From Cytobacillus praedii (lineage in GTDB: Bacteria > Bacillota > Bacilli > Bacillales > Cytobacillaceae), in the NCBI RefSeq assembly GCF_001439605.1, contig NZ_LMBX01000022.1, positions 956 to 64,955 on the forward strand: 64,000 nt of DNA. The letters are read 5' to 3'. The translations under genes and the position numbers were made by a program. The notes below the pieces were generated by a model. It was not told the DNA's origin, ran no database searches, and saw nothing but the letters and a program-made list of their open reading frames with translations. Shown here one piece after another: positions 43,626 through 51,707 of the stretch. Position 1 is the first letter of the stretch. Each line of letters starts with the position of its first letter.

Positions 43626-43912
43626 CTGTATGACACTTTATGCAGTAAAAAGGATTACTTGTTTGATGATTTTACAAAATATTTTGTCTGACCTTAAGCC
43701 AGCTTCAGACTTCTACGCAGGTTCATAAGGTAGCATATTCGTACTTGATGCCAACTTCCAACTAGTTTAGTATTTTCTAGTGCTATAATATCCGAACTCC
43801 CACCCTCTTCAGACAGGTTTTCGATTTCATAAGTTTTCACGTCCAAATCCAGAGGACGATTTTCGGATAAATTCAGAAAAAGTCATGAGAAAAAGAATAC
43901 CCAATTATTTAT
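43626..43912. other. Intergenic region with a possible coding relic
   Basis: On the minus strand 43694-43882 stays open for 63 codons and reads like protein (NRPLDLDVKTYEIENLSEEGG...), but no start codon or ribosome binding site is present and no family was recognised. Nothing else was seen. Confidence 0.3.
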
Positions 43913-44482
43913 TTAAAACTCTGCCTCTTCGCTCTTTAAAACCCGCCAAATTCTTTCACAATGTACTTCATCATTTTTAAATTGCAAACAATAAACATCT
44001 GGATTACTTAATTGAAGCCACTCATCAAAGCCAAAAGATTTATTATAGGATTTCAACAGTAATGACATGATGTTTCCATGTGTGACGAGTACCGAATTTT
44101 GTGCATGGCTTTCGATCATTTCATTTACAGCCTGTATGATACGATCCATTGCTTCTTTACTAGATTCTCCACCCTCATACTTTAAATCCAAATCATTGAA
44201 TGTCAGCTTAAGTTTTTCGAGCCAATCTGGCATCGAACTTGAACTAAGCACACGTTCAGCTAATCGCTCATCCGTCTCAATCTCAATAGTTGCCTTCTGT
44301 GCAAAAGGCATAATTGTTTCGACAGCACGTAAAAAAGGGCTTGAAATAATTCTGTCGACTTTAAAAGAACTGAGAAAATCTGCTAACCTATCTGCTTGCT
44401 TCATCCCCTCTGCTGTCAGTTGTGATTCGGGTGGCTGTCCCACAGCTTGGCAATGTCTAATCAAATAAATTTTCTTTTCCAT
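43913..44482 (-). CDS. Histidine phosphatase (phosphoglycerate-mutase-like) family protein
   Basis: A 189-residue member of the branch-1 histidine phosphatases. The phosphohistidine motif LIRHCQA is at the N terminus (usually RHG), with ISSPFLRAVETI and VLVTHGNIMSLLL as the second catalytic His region. The substrate is unknown. GAGGAGAG precedes the ATG at 44482; the frame opens ten codons earlier. It sits 33 bases after a GNAT gene and may be co-transcribed. Confidence 0.88.
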   Translation of the reverse strand: MEKKIYLIRHCQAVGQPPESQLTAEGMKQADRLADFLSSFKVDRIISSPFLRAVETIMPFAQKATIEIETDERLAERVLSSSSMPDWLEKLKLTFNDLDLKYEGGESSKEAMDRIIQAVNEMIESHAQNSVLVTHGNIMSLLLKSYNKSFGFDEWLQLSNPDVYCLQFKNDEVHCERIWRVLKSEEAEF

Positions 44483-44515
44483 ATTTCTCTCCTCTTTCAT
44501 TAATACCTGCAACGA

Positions 44516-44971
44516 TCAATTCAAGTCCTGTGACAAACGAATCATATCCCTGCACCAAATTCCATTTTCAAAAATATCTTCCTCGTAATGTCTTATAAAA
44601 AAATCTGTATCCACACCAGTAATTCTAAATCCGCATTTTTGATAAAGGGCCAATTGTCCTACACTTGAATTCCCGGTACCTATTTCAATCGTCTTGTATC
44701 CTTTTTCCTTAGATCGATAAATGGCATCTAGTATTAATTTCTTCCCAATTCCATTTCCTTGTTCAATCTCAGATACAGCAACATTTACTAACTCAACTGT
44801 TTCAGGTCTAGTTGAAAGTAAAACATATACACCAATGATTTCTTTACTTTTTTCAATAACATAGCACTCCCCACGGTTCACATAATCCTCTACTAGTTTT
44901 CGAGACGGGTCTGCTAATAATAATAAATTCATTGGCGCTTTTTCAGTAGTATTCAATCTTCGAATTTGCAT
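44516..44971 (-). CDS. GNAT-family N-acetyltransferase
   Basis: A 151-residue acetyltransferase. The acetyl-CoA-binding stretch VNVAVSEIEQGNGIGKKLILDAIYRSKEKGYKTIEIGTGNSSVGQLALYQKCGFRI contains the Q-x-x-G-x-G loop and the C-terminal YQKCGF motif. The acceptor is unknown. AGGGGG precedes the ATG. It is the third gene in a run of four co-directional genes (GNAT, hydrolase, GNAT, histidine phosphatase). Confidence 0.9.
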   Translation of the reverse strand: MQIRRLNTTEKAPMNLLLLADPSRKLVEDYVNRGECYVIEKSKEIIGVYVLLSTRPETVELVNVAVSEIEQGNGIGKKLILDAIYRSKEKGYKTIEIGTGNSSVGQLALYQKCGFRITGVDTDFFIRHYEEDIFENGIWCRDMIRLSQDLN

Positions 44972-45005
44972 TGTATCCCCCTAATTTGTGTACATATATA
45001 GTCTC

Positions 45006-45842
45006 TTATAGCTGCTCGAATTCATTTATCATTTCAAGAAAAAGCCGCTGTTCCTCTATATATGGCACATGATTACTATAGTTAAAAACATACATTTTTG
45101 ATTCAGACATATACCTATGAATTTCTTCTGAAAAGGTTAGCGGGCACTGGGTATCGTATTTTCCACAATAAATTATAGCAGGAGTTGAAACCTCAGATAG
45201 CAGATCAATAATGTTGTAGTTTGGCAGCTCTTGATAGGAATAATACTCTAACCTTTTTCGAACTACTCTTCCACTGCTAGGTTTAGAAAAGTATTCATTA
45301 AATTTAATAGGATGATACAGTGACATCTCAGTCCATTCTCTATTTGCTTTTATTCGATCTTCCTTTGTTGATTCAGATGATTTCATAATTGAAAATAACT
45401 CTATAAGTCTTTCATTTAATGGACTATTTACACTATACATACTGCCTTCATGCTCCATATATTTATTTGAAGCAGCTGCCCCGCCAACTAGGATTTTTAT
45501 AAGTGAACTTGGATAATTTATCGCATACATAAGACCGAGCATGCCTCCTGTTGAATGCCCAGCAAAACTCCATTTATCAATATGTAATGCAACTCTAATT
45601 GCCTCTAAATCTTTACAAGATTCAAGCATGCTTAATTCTTCTACTTCTGCTTTACATGAATTCCCCGCTTCCTTTAAGTTGATTAAGAAAACCTGAAACT
45701 TCTCAACAAAAACATCTGCAAAGTAATTTCCTAACTCACTGTATTCACTGTATAAATGAGTAACGCATAAAGGACTTCCCTCTCCACAAATGAATATTTC
45801 GAACCTGCCTCTAGAAGTTTCTATCATGACTTTTTTCCACAT
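45006..45842 (-). CDS. Alpha/beta-hydrolase fold protein
   Basis: A 278-residue hydrolase. The nucleophile elbow is WSFAGHSTGGMLGLMYA (Ser at about residue 96), the acid lies near PAIIYCGKYDTQCPL, and the catalytic His is in NYSNHVPYIEEQR, so the triad is complete. It is prolyl-iminopeptidase-like in overall layout. GGAGC precedes the ATG. The substrate is unknown. Confidence 0.87.
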   Translation of the reverse strand: MWKKVMIETSRGRFEIFICGEGSPLCVTHLYSEYSELGNYFADVFVEKFQVFLINLKEAGNSCKAEVEELSMLESCKDLEAIRVALHIDKWSFAGHSTGGMLGLMYAINYPSSLIKILVGGAAASNKYMEHEGSMYSVNSPLNERLIELFSIMKSSESTKEDRIKANREWTEMSLYHPIKFNEYFSKPSSGRVVRKRLEYYSYQELPNYNIIDLLSEVSTPAIIYCGKYDTQCPLTFSEEIHRYMSESKMYVFNYSNHVPYIEEQRLFLEMINEFEQL

Positions 45843-45871
45843 GGAACCAGCTCCATTCTAACAAAAGCTTA

Positions 45872-46459
45872 TTAGCAGAGGATTTTTTCATAGCAAGAAC
45901 ATTCGTGCACTCTTTTAAACTTTCCTTTTATATATTCTTTATCTTGTCCAACATAATGGGCAAATGCATGAACAGGAACTAGGTTTGGCAGCACAATTCT
46001 TATTTGTTCGTTTAGCTCATTCCCGCTATCCAAGTAAACGTGTAAATATGAATCAGACTTCTTAAAGTTATTTTTTTCGTACCACATATTTACCCAATCA
46101 TCATCTCTCGTCCATGCTTCCAATCGATTTAGCTTTTTCTCATTTGCTAATTTCTCAGCTCTCTCCAGCAATTGTTTAGCAATCCCTCTTCTGCGAAACT
46201 CTGGATGTACCGCAATATGCCAAATCATCCCGCCAAGTCCAGTTCCTCTAGAACAAACAGTTCCTTCATTCATTTCGTATTCGATATCTATAAGCCCTAC
46301 GATTTGTCCTTCATTTACTGCAACTAGTTCAATAGATGGATTTTTATATTTTTCTTTTTCTTTTAATACATGATCAAAATATGCCGTATCAAGAAATGAT
46401 AGAACTCTGCAGCGCAGCCAACCTATTTCATCATTTTGCGTATAATTTCTAATTTCCAT
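45872..46459 (-). CDS. GNAT-family N-acetyltransferase preceded by a leader ORF
   Basis: A 195-residue acetyltransferase: IWHIAVHPEFRRRGIAKQLLERAEKLANEKKLNRLEAWTRDDDWVNMWYEKNNFKK carries the R-R-G-I-A acetyl-CoA loop and the W-Y-x-K-x-x-F motif. The C-terminal 60 residues are an extension of unknown role. AGAGGAG precedes the ATG. A separate promoter, a 23-codon leader ORF with an excellent ribosome binding site and a hairpin lie upstream, an arrangement seen in attenuation-controlled resistance genes. Confidence 0.87.
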   Translation of the reverse strand: MEIRNYTQNDEIGWLRCRVLSFLDTAYFDHVLKEKEKYKNPSIELVAVNEGQIVGLIDIEYEMNEGTVCSRGTGLGGMIWHIAVHPEFRRRGIAKQLLERAEKLANEKKLNRLEAWTRDDDWVNMWYEKNNFKKSDSYLHVYLDSGNELNEQIRIVLPNLVPVHAFAHYVGQDKEYIKGKFKRVHECSCYEKILC

Positions 46460-46526
46460 AAACGACTCCTCTTTAAATGATAGTCCAAATAAAAACTTGT
46501 TTTGAGGAACTCTTCCCTAAATAAAT

Positions 46527-46555
46527 AAAGACCTCGCATCCATACGAAGGTCTTT
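46527..46555 (-). terminator. Hairpin between leader ORF and acetyltransferase gene
   Basis: AAAGACCT pairs with AGGTCTTT over a 13-base loop. In the minus direction it is followed by TTTATTTATTT, a weak terminator tract, which makes it a candidate attenuator rather than a full stop. Confidence 0.6.
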
Positions 46556-46572
46556 GTAAGTGAATTTGCATT

Positions 46573-46644
46573 TCAGTTCATATTGGTTTGAAGAAGGAAA
46601 GAGTCAACGTATGTAACATCAAGTATGCAGTTTATATTGTTCAT
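46573..46644 (-). CDS. Putative 23-residue leader peptide
   Basis: ATG at 46644 is preceded by GAGGAGGAGG at six-base spacing, the strongest ribosome binding site in this area. The peptide reads MNNINCILDVTYVDSFLLQT plus NMN, with no signal or membrane segment. It begins about 35 bases after a good promoter and ends 18 bases before a hairpin that precedes the GNAT gene. This suggests a regulatory leader rather than a functional protein. Confidence 0.55.
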   Translation of the reverse strand: MNNINCILDVTYVDSFLLQTNMN

Positions 46645-46684
46645 ATAAACCTCCTCCTCTTCCTCTTATTTCCATACATATAGA

Positions 46685-46712
46685 ATTATACCGAACCTTC
46701 AGAAAAAGTAAA
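46685..46712 (-). promoter_or_regulatory. Promoter of the leader-acetyltransferase unit
   Basis: Minus strand: -35 TTTACT (46707-46712), 16-base spacer, perfect -10 TATAAT (46685-46690). Confidence 0.65.
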
Positions 46713-46793
46713 CAATAATTCGTCTCTTTTCCTTACAATAGTCTCAAAATTAATTATATATATATTGCTTCTATACTCCTTTATCCAGTAAAA

Positions 46794-46828
46794 AACACTA
46801 TTTCTATTGGAATAGAAATAGTGTTAAC
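46794..46828 (-). terminator. Terminator after the kinase/tRNA-relic region
   Basis: AACACTATTTCTATT pairs perfectly with AATAGAAATAGTGTT with essentially no more than a two-base loop, and TTTTTT follows in the minus direction. Confidence 0.85.
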
Positions 46829-46835
46829 ATTCGCA

Positions 46836-46915
46836 TGACCTAAAGAGGGACTTGAACACCCCGACCTGCCAATTTTGGAATTGCAAAATAAAGCCAGTTT
46901 AACTGAGCCTAATTC
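46836..46915 (-). pseudogene. tRNA relic
   Basis: On the minus strand the 3' end resembles a tRNA: variable/T-arm AGGTCGGGGTGTTCAAGTCC, then CTCTTTAGGTCA as acceptor and discriminator. A D-arm-like TTAGGCTCAGTT lies about 55 bases 5' of that. The 5' acceptor strand does not pair, the T-stem is imperfect and the anticodon arm is malformed, so it is a decayed gene whose identity cannot be set. Confidence 0.5.
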
Positions 46916-46973
46916 GTTTAAAACGCACAATTTTATAGATCAGCCTAATAAATACATCAAACATTATTATGCA

Positions 46974-48380
46974 TCATATTTGAATGTCAATGGCTGTTCC
47001 GCTGCCAATTTCACTATGAATGGTGATTTGACCGTCATGGGCTTTTATAATGTCATATGCTATTGCCATGCCAAGCCCAGATCCTTTATGTGCAGCCCCC
47101 GTATTTGTCCCACGATAATACCGGTCAAATATCCTTTCAAGCTCCTTTTCATTAATTCCCTTCCCATTATCTTTGATCATAATATGTGTATGTTCCTTCC
47201 TTTCAATGCTTATATCCACCTTTACATCCTCATTGTTATGAACAATCGCATTAAAAATTAAATTATTGATTGCCCGTCGAAAAAGAATGTCATCCACTTC
47301 TGCCATTATGTTTTCCTCGTTTACGTGGAACTGGATATTTCGGCTGGCATATTTAGGATCGTTCAATAAATCAATCACAATCTTCCGCAGTAAAGCAACA
47401 ATATTTACCTCATTTTTATTTAACGATAGTTCTTTATTTTTTAATCTGGTAGATAAATTTAAATCTTCCATGACTTCTTTGATATAAACAGACTTTGCTT
47501 CAATAATTCCAGCATATTCCCTTATTTCTTCCGAAGAAAAATCATATTCCGGATCTTTGATCATTTCTGCATATCCTTGAATCGAGGACAGCGGGGTTTT
47601 AATGTCATGAGAAATGTTGGCAATCCATTCCTCCTTCATCAAATCTAACTTTTTTCTTTCTCTTTCGCTGAGCTTTAATTGGTCAGCTAAATGATTTAAA
47701 TTATAGAATACATTTTTATATAAGCCTCTTGATTCAGTATGGTGATTGAATTCATGATTGGCCAATTTTTTAATGCCGTCAATTAGCGTATGCAGTGGCT
47801 GGGTAAGCCGTTTGCTAAAAAGGTAGCCAATCAAGAGCGCGATTAAGATGTCTATTAGTAAAATAACCATGCCAATTTTAAACACTCTAATAATATCCTG
47901 ATTATTAAAGGAGATAAATTGCCGTTGTAAATTTCGATTTTCAATTCCAATCAAATAGCTGAACTGACGGCCACTTTTTTCCTTTTCCCCAACATAAACG
48001 ACTGTATTTGCATCTACTTCTTTATACTTATATATTTGAATCATATCTGCTGGGGTATATTTTTTCTTGCTATTTGCAGGAGTCCTGAAGCTGTATTCCT
48101 CTTTGCCATTTTCATCTAAAATTTGGATCCAGGCATTCTTTTCCACTAACTTTTTTTGTCCTTTTTCAGAAATGGCTACATCATGATTCAATGTGATAAT
48201 TTCTTGTTGAAAACTTCTCGTAAATTGTTCCGGAGATATTTCCCGGTTTTGAAAAATTGGAACATCGAAGTTGATTTGTGCGGTAAGCAGCGCTATCCCA
48301 AGGATGAGATTAATGAAAATAATAAGAACAACAACCAATACAACAGATAATAAATACCTTCCAGTCAGCCTCCACTTCAT
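46974..48380 (-). CDS. Sensor histidine kinase of the Yxd/Bce-like module
   Basis: A 468-residue membrane kinase. TM1 (about 8-32), an outer sensor loop of about 130 residues, TM2 (about 168-190) and a HAMP domain follow in order. The phosphoacceptor His is in WIANISHDIKTPLSSIQGYAEM, then N-box NLIFNAIVHNNEDV, G1 DNGKGINEKELE and G2 GSGLGMAIAYDI. Kinases partnered with Bce-type ABC transporters normally lack such a sensor domain (YxdK has about 325 residues). It starts 2 bases after the response regulator stop. Confidence 0.93.
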   Translation of the reverse strand: MKWRLTGRYLLSVVLVVVLIIFINLILGIALLTAQINFDVPIFQNREISPEQFTRSFQQEIITLNHDVAISEKGQKKLVEKNAWIQILDENGKEEYSFRTPANSKKKYTPADMIQIYKYKEVDANTVVYVGEKEKSGRQFSYLIGIENRNLQRQFISFNNQDIIRVFKIGMVILLIDILIALLIGYLFSKRLTQPLHTLIDGIKKLANHEFNHHTESRGLYKNVFYNLNHLADQLKLSERERKKLDLMKEEWIANISHDIKTPLSSIQGYAEMIKDPEYDFSSEEIREYAGIIEAKSVYIKEVMEDLNLSTRLKNKELSLNKNEVNIVALLRKIVIDLLNDPKYASRNIQFHVNEENIMAEVDDILFRRAINNLIFNAIVHNNEDVKVDISIERKEHTHIMIKDNGKGINEKELERIFDRYYRGTNTGAAHKGSGLGMAIAYDIIKAHDGQITIHSEIGSGTAIDIQI

Positions 48381-48382
48381 CC

Positions 48383-49090
48383 CTATGCATCCTCTATAAC
48401 GAGCTTATACCCTAAGCCTTTTACGGTCACCAGATATTGAGGATGAGAAGGCTGGTCTTCGATTCTTTCCCGAAGTCTGCGGATATGAACCATGACTGTA
48501 TTATCCATTCCGAAGAAGTCTTCTCCCCAGACTGCATCGTAAAGCTGTTCTTTACTAATAACCTTGTTCTTGTTTTGGAGAAAAACCTTCATTAATCCCA
48601 GTTCTTTGGGCTTCAACTGAATCACTTGCCCATTTTTAGTCAACTGTGCCTCTTCCTCGTTTAATTCAAATGGCCCTGCCTGAATTTTTGTCTCTTTCGG
48701 CGGTTCAGACTGCATGTATTCTGCCCGGCGCAAATGAGCTTTTACCCGATAAGCGACCTCTTTGGGGCTAAATGGCTTCGTAATGTAATCATCGCCGCCG
48801 ATCGCAAAGCCCAGTATTTTATCAATTTCCTCGTTTTTTGCCGATAAAAATAAAATAGGCACTTTTGAAATACTTCTTATTTGTTTGCAGACATCATAGC
48901 CTTCCCCATCCGGCAGCATAATATCTAGCAGCACAATATCAGGATTATTTGTTTGAAATTGATTAAACCCCTCTTTAGCTGTAGCCGCAGTGACCACATG
49001 ATCGATCCCTTCTTTATTTAACACCGTTTTAATCAGCCGTAAAATATCTTCTTCATCATCTATAATTAATACTTTCTTGTTCGTTGACAA
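48383..49090 (-). CDS. OmpR-family response regulator
   Basis: A 235-residue regulator: receiver domain (4-118) with acidic pair DDEED, phosphorylated Asp in VLLDIMLPDG, Thr/Ser in FLSAKNEE and Lys in ITKPFSP. The winged-helix DNA-binding domain (about 135-233) includes ELGLMKVFLQNKNKVISKEQLYDAVWG and MVHIRRLRERIE. The start is TTG with AAGGAGGG upstream. It is YxdJ-like by context, and its likely target is the repeat-bearing promoter upstream of the ABC genes. Confidence 0.93.
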   Translation of the reverse strand: MSTNKKVLIIDDEEDILRLIKTVLNKEGIDHVVTAATAKEGFNQFQTNNPDIVLLDIMLPDGEGYDVCKQIRSISKVPILFLSAKNEEIDKILGFAIGGDDYITKPFSPKEVAYRVKAHLRRAEYMQSEPPKETKIQAGPFELNEEEAQLTKNGQVIQLKPKELGLMKVFLQNKNKVISKEQLYDAVWGEDFFGMDNTVMVHIRRLRERIEDQPSHPQYLVTVKGLGYKLVIEDA

Positions 49091-49162
49091 AATACTTCCC
49101 TCCTTGCTTTCCTATTACATTATAGTAAAAAGGAATCCTCTTTTAAAAGGATTCCTTCATTT

Positions 49163-49525
49163 TTACTTTGACAACTTCTCACTTACTTTTTTAGGTAGCT
49201 CTGCCTTTTTCACTTCCTGATAAGAGGTAACCCCTTTACCATCTTTTACAAATAAAGATAAATAAGCATTTTCCCGAAGCTGTTTTTGAGCAGTAAAGGT
49301 CAATGTCTTTTCTCCGCCATCTTTATCAAATGCGGGAAGATTATATTCATAGCTTATATACTTTTCCCCATTATCACTTTTATCTTCCAGCTTCTTTCCT
49401 TGACCAATAATTTGAGTATAATATTCATCGGCTCCAAGTCTATTAAAGTTTACATTTTGTAGGATAACCAACCCGCCTACTAAAATCACCGCAATCGCTG
49501 CAATCGATCCTATTAATTTTTTCAT
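49163..49525 (-). CDS. yxeA: YxeA-family (DUF1093) exported protein
   Basis: A 120-residue protein with an N-terminal signal/anchor helix (MKKLIGSIAAIAVILVGGLVI) and a small beta-rich DUF1093 domain (YYTQIIGQGKKLED...YEYNLPAFDKDGGEKTLTFTAQKQLRENAYL). YxeA-type proteins accompany YxdJK-YxdLM-like peptide-response loci. The frame is open 49 codons further upstream, but those codons lie in a GC-rich repeat; the ATG at 49525 follows GAGGAGA. Exact function is unknown. Confidence 0.85.
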   Translation of the reverse strand: MKKLIGSIAAIAVILVGGLVILQNVNFNRLGADEYYTQIIGQGKKLEDKSDNGEKYISYEYNLPAFDKDGGEKTLTFTAQKQLRENAYLSLFVKDGKGVTSYQEVKKAELPKKVSEKLSK

Positions 49526-49591
49526 TATTTTCTCCTCTTTTCTATTGGCTCTTTTCGCAAACTTTGTTGCTTTTAACATAATTAGGTAAAA

Positions 49592-49720
49592 GTTGATTTG
49601 CGCTCCAGGATGGCAGCGACCCGTGGGGTGAGCGCTGAGCCTCCTCGGAGCATAGCTCCTGTGGGGTCTCACCTGTCCAACTCCTCCCGCAGGAGTCTCG
49701 CACCTTCCGCTCCAATCAAC
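49592..49720. repeat. 129-bp GC-rich intergenic repeat with imperfect terminal inverted repeats
   Basis: Starts GTTGATTTGCGCTCCAGG and, read from the other end, GTTGATTGGAGCGGAAGG, giving imperfect terminal inverted repeats. The inside is strongly GC-rich compared with flanking DNA and holds smaller palindromes (GGAGCATAGCTCC, AGACTCCTGCGGGAGG). It has no ORF. It looks like a dispersed small element that I associate with many Bacillaceae genomes. It separates yxeA from the ABC permease gene. Confidence 0.65.
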
Positions 49721-49781
49721 TAGTCTTTTTGGTAAACGAAAAATCCCTCTAAAAACAACACTCTTTTAGAAAACAGTCTTT

Positions 49782-51707
49782 CTATTTGATGATTATTTTG
49801 TAGTAGTTCCTTACTGTTAAGAAGTAATAGGCAATGTAAATACAAACATAAATGCCTATACAAATGATGACAGGAGTCATTAAATTCGTTTGCATTAATT
49901 TAGATAACGCAGTTAATGCCACTATAGAGTGGGCAATACCGGCTAGTAATGGCAAGGCAAATATAAATAAGATTTGTTTTGAAATGGATTTTTTTACTTC
50001 CTTCTTATTCACACCGATTTTGTATAAGATTACATAACGGTCTTTATCCATGGTTGCCTCTGTCAGCTGCTTAAAGTAAATAATGCTTCCTGTTGCAGCC
50101 AGGAATACCAATCCTAAAAAGCCGCCAATAAAAATGAGTAAACCTGTTGTCTCCATTCCCCGTGCATAATCGGCATAAAAGCTTGAGTAACTCGCTTCCT
50201 CCGGCAACAAGGTTTGGACCTCTTTTGTTACTATTTTTGCATCCTCTTCATTTTTCAGTTTGTAAGCTTCCATGTTGACAAGGTTTATTCCATTTGCAAG
50301 CTTAGAAAATAACTCATCACTAATAACCACCGTAATACCCGCTGTTTGGAGATTGAGTACATTATATTTCTTCAATTCTTTAAAAGTAATATTCTCGCTG
50401 TGGTTATTTGCTTTTAGCGAAATCGTTCCTCCAACATACTTCGGTGAGAAATCTTTGGAATAACCAGCTTCTAGTGCGGCTGCCTCATTTCCTTTTAATG
50501 ATAGGGATTCCTCTCTATTTTGCGATTTAGCTAATTGATTAAACGTTTTATTGCTGATAATGCTGTATTCCATTTCATCTGAATAAAATTTGCTATGAAG
50601 ATTTGTAATATCGGCATCCATCATCATTGTCGGAACGGACATGTGATAGATAATTTTATGATCTTTGTCACGTGATATCCGCTCTTTAATCTGGTTAGAA
50701 ACATTTTTGTCTTTTGCAATAAACATCATGCTATTCGGATTTGCTAGTTCGGCATTACTTCTGTTGTTATAGTAAAAGCTATAGGCCGCTCCTACCGCAG
50801 TTAATGTAGTTGCACTCAGAACAGCAATAATGGTTAATGTACGTGCATTTCCCTTTATTCGGTAGAGAAGTTGGGACGTACTGATTAAATTGATTCCATT
50901 CCAAAAATGGGTTTTATTTTTTCGTAATAGCTTTAATAAATAAACTGTTAATGTACTAAATAATAAATACGTACCAAGAATGACTGTGACTAAAATGACA
51001 AGCGGGGTTATCAAATAGCCTATTTTTCTCCACACTTCTGATTCCAGCATATTTTGCAGTGCAAGCCAGTACCCAGCTCCAACTAACAGAACAGAGATTA
51101 ACGCAGTGATGACAGAAGCTTTTGGTTCTTTTTCCCCTTCCTGCTCGGCTTTGAATAACTCAATTAGTTTAAAGCGGTAAATTAAACGATATCCGTGTAT
51201 TGAAGTAATTGCCGTCATTATCGTGAAGACGATAATTGTATTTACAATTGCCTGCGGGGAAATAGCAAAATTTCCAAGCGCATCAAACCCCATGACCTTC
51301 ATTAAAATGGTGACAAAAAACTTTGACAAAAGGGATCCAAGGATGATCCCAATCAATAGTGCGATAATCCCCATAAGAAAGTTTTCATAAAATAACATTC
51401 GGCCGATTTGCTTTTTGCGAACGCCAAGTAAAGAATAGAGTCCGACTTCTTTTTTGCGTTTCATTGTAAAAAAGGAATTGGAATACCAAATAAATACAGC
51501 TACAAATATCATGAGCACTACGGATGCACCATTAAAGACCGAGCTAATTTTGGTGGACGAATCAGCTGTTTCCAGTATGGTTTGATCATATTTTAAAGAA
51601 ACAAAGGTAAAGTAAATAACAATACTGAAAATCATTGAACCGACATATAAGAAATAATTCGTAAAGTTTTTTCGGATATTTTTTCTGGCGATGCTAAATA
51701 ACGTCAT
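49782..51707 (-). CDS. Bce/Yxd-type ABC transporter permease
   Basis: A 641-residue FtsX-like permease with about ten helices. The long extracellular loop between helices 7 and 8 (roughly residues 310-520) is the hallmark of antimicrobial-peptide detoxification permeases (BceB, YxdM). Blocks include MKRKKEVGLYSLLGVRKKQIGRMLFYENFLMG and the C-terminal YKIGVNKKEVKKSISKQILFIFALPLLAG. It starts directly after the ATPase stop. Likely partner for peptide sensing and resistance; the peptide is unknown. Confidence 0.92.
   Translation of the reverse strand: MTLFSIARKNIRKNFTNYFLYVGSMIFSIVIYFTFVSLKYDQTILETADSSTKISSVFNGASVVLMIFVAVFIWYSNSFFTMKRKKEVGLYSLLGVRKKQIGRMLFYENFLMGIIALLIGIILGSLLSKFFVTILMKVMGFDALGNFAISPQAIVNTIIVFTIMTAITSIHGYRLIYRFKLIELFKAEQEGEKEPKASVITALISVLLVGAGYWLALQNMLESEVWRKIGYLITPLVILVTVILGTYLLFSTLTVYLLKLLRKNKTHFWNGINLISTSQLLYRIKGNARTLTIIAVLSATTLTAVGAAYSFYYNNRSNAELANPNSMMFIAKDKNVSNQIKERISRDKDHKIIYHMSVPTMMMDADITNLHSKFYSDEMEYSIISNKTFNQLAKSQNREESLSLKGNEAAALEAGYSKDFSPKYVGGTISLKANNHSENITFKELKKYNVLNLQTAGITVVISDELFSKLANGINLVNMEAYKLKNEEDAKIVTKEVQTLLPEEASYSSFYADYARGMETTGLLIFIGGFLGLVFLAATGSIIYFKQLTEATMDKDRYVILYKIGVNKKEVKKSISKQILFIFALPLLAGIAHSIVALTALSKLMQTNLMTPVIICIGIYVCIYIAYYFLTVRNYYKIIIK

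Noticed and set aside
46875-47261. 128-codon plus-strand ORF opposite the histidine kinase 3' end
   Set aside because: It is antisense to well-conserved kinase motifs (G2 box, N-box) and includes the tRNA relic; no SD.
49526-49672. N-terminal 49-codon extension of yxeA
   Set aside because: It is translated from a GC-rich repeat element; the proper start with SD and signal peptide is the ATG at 49525.
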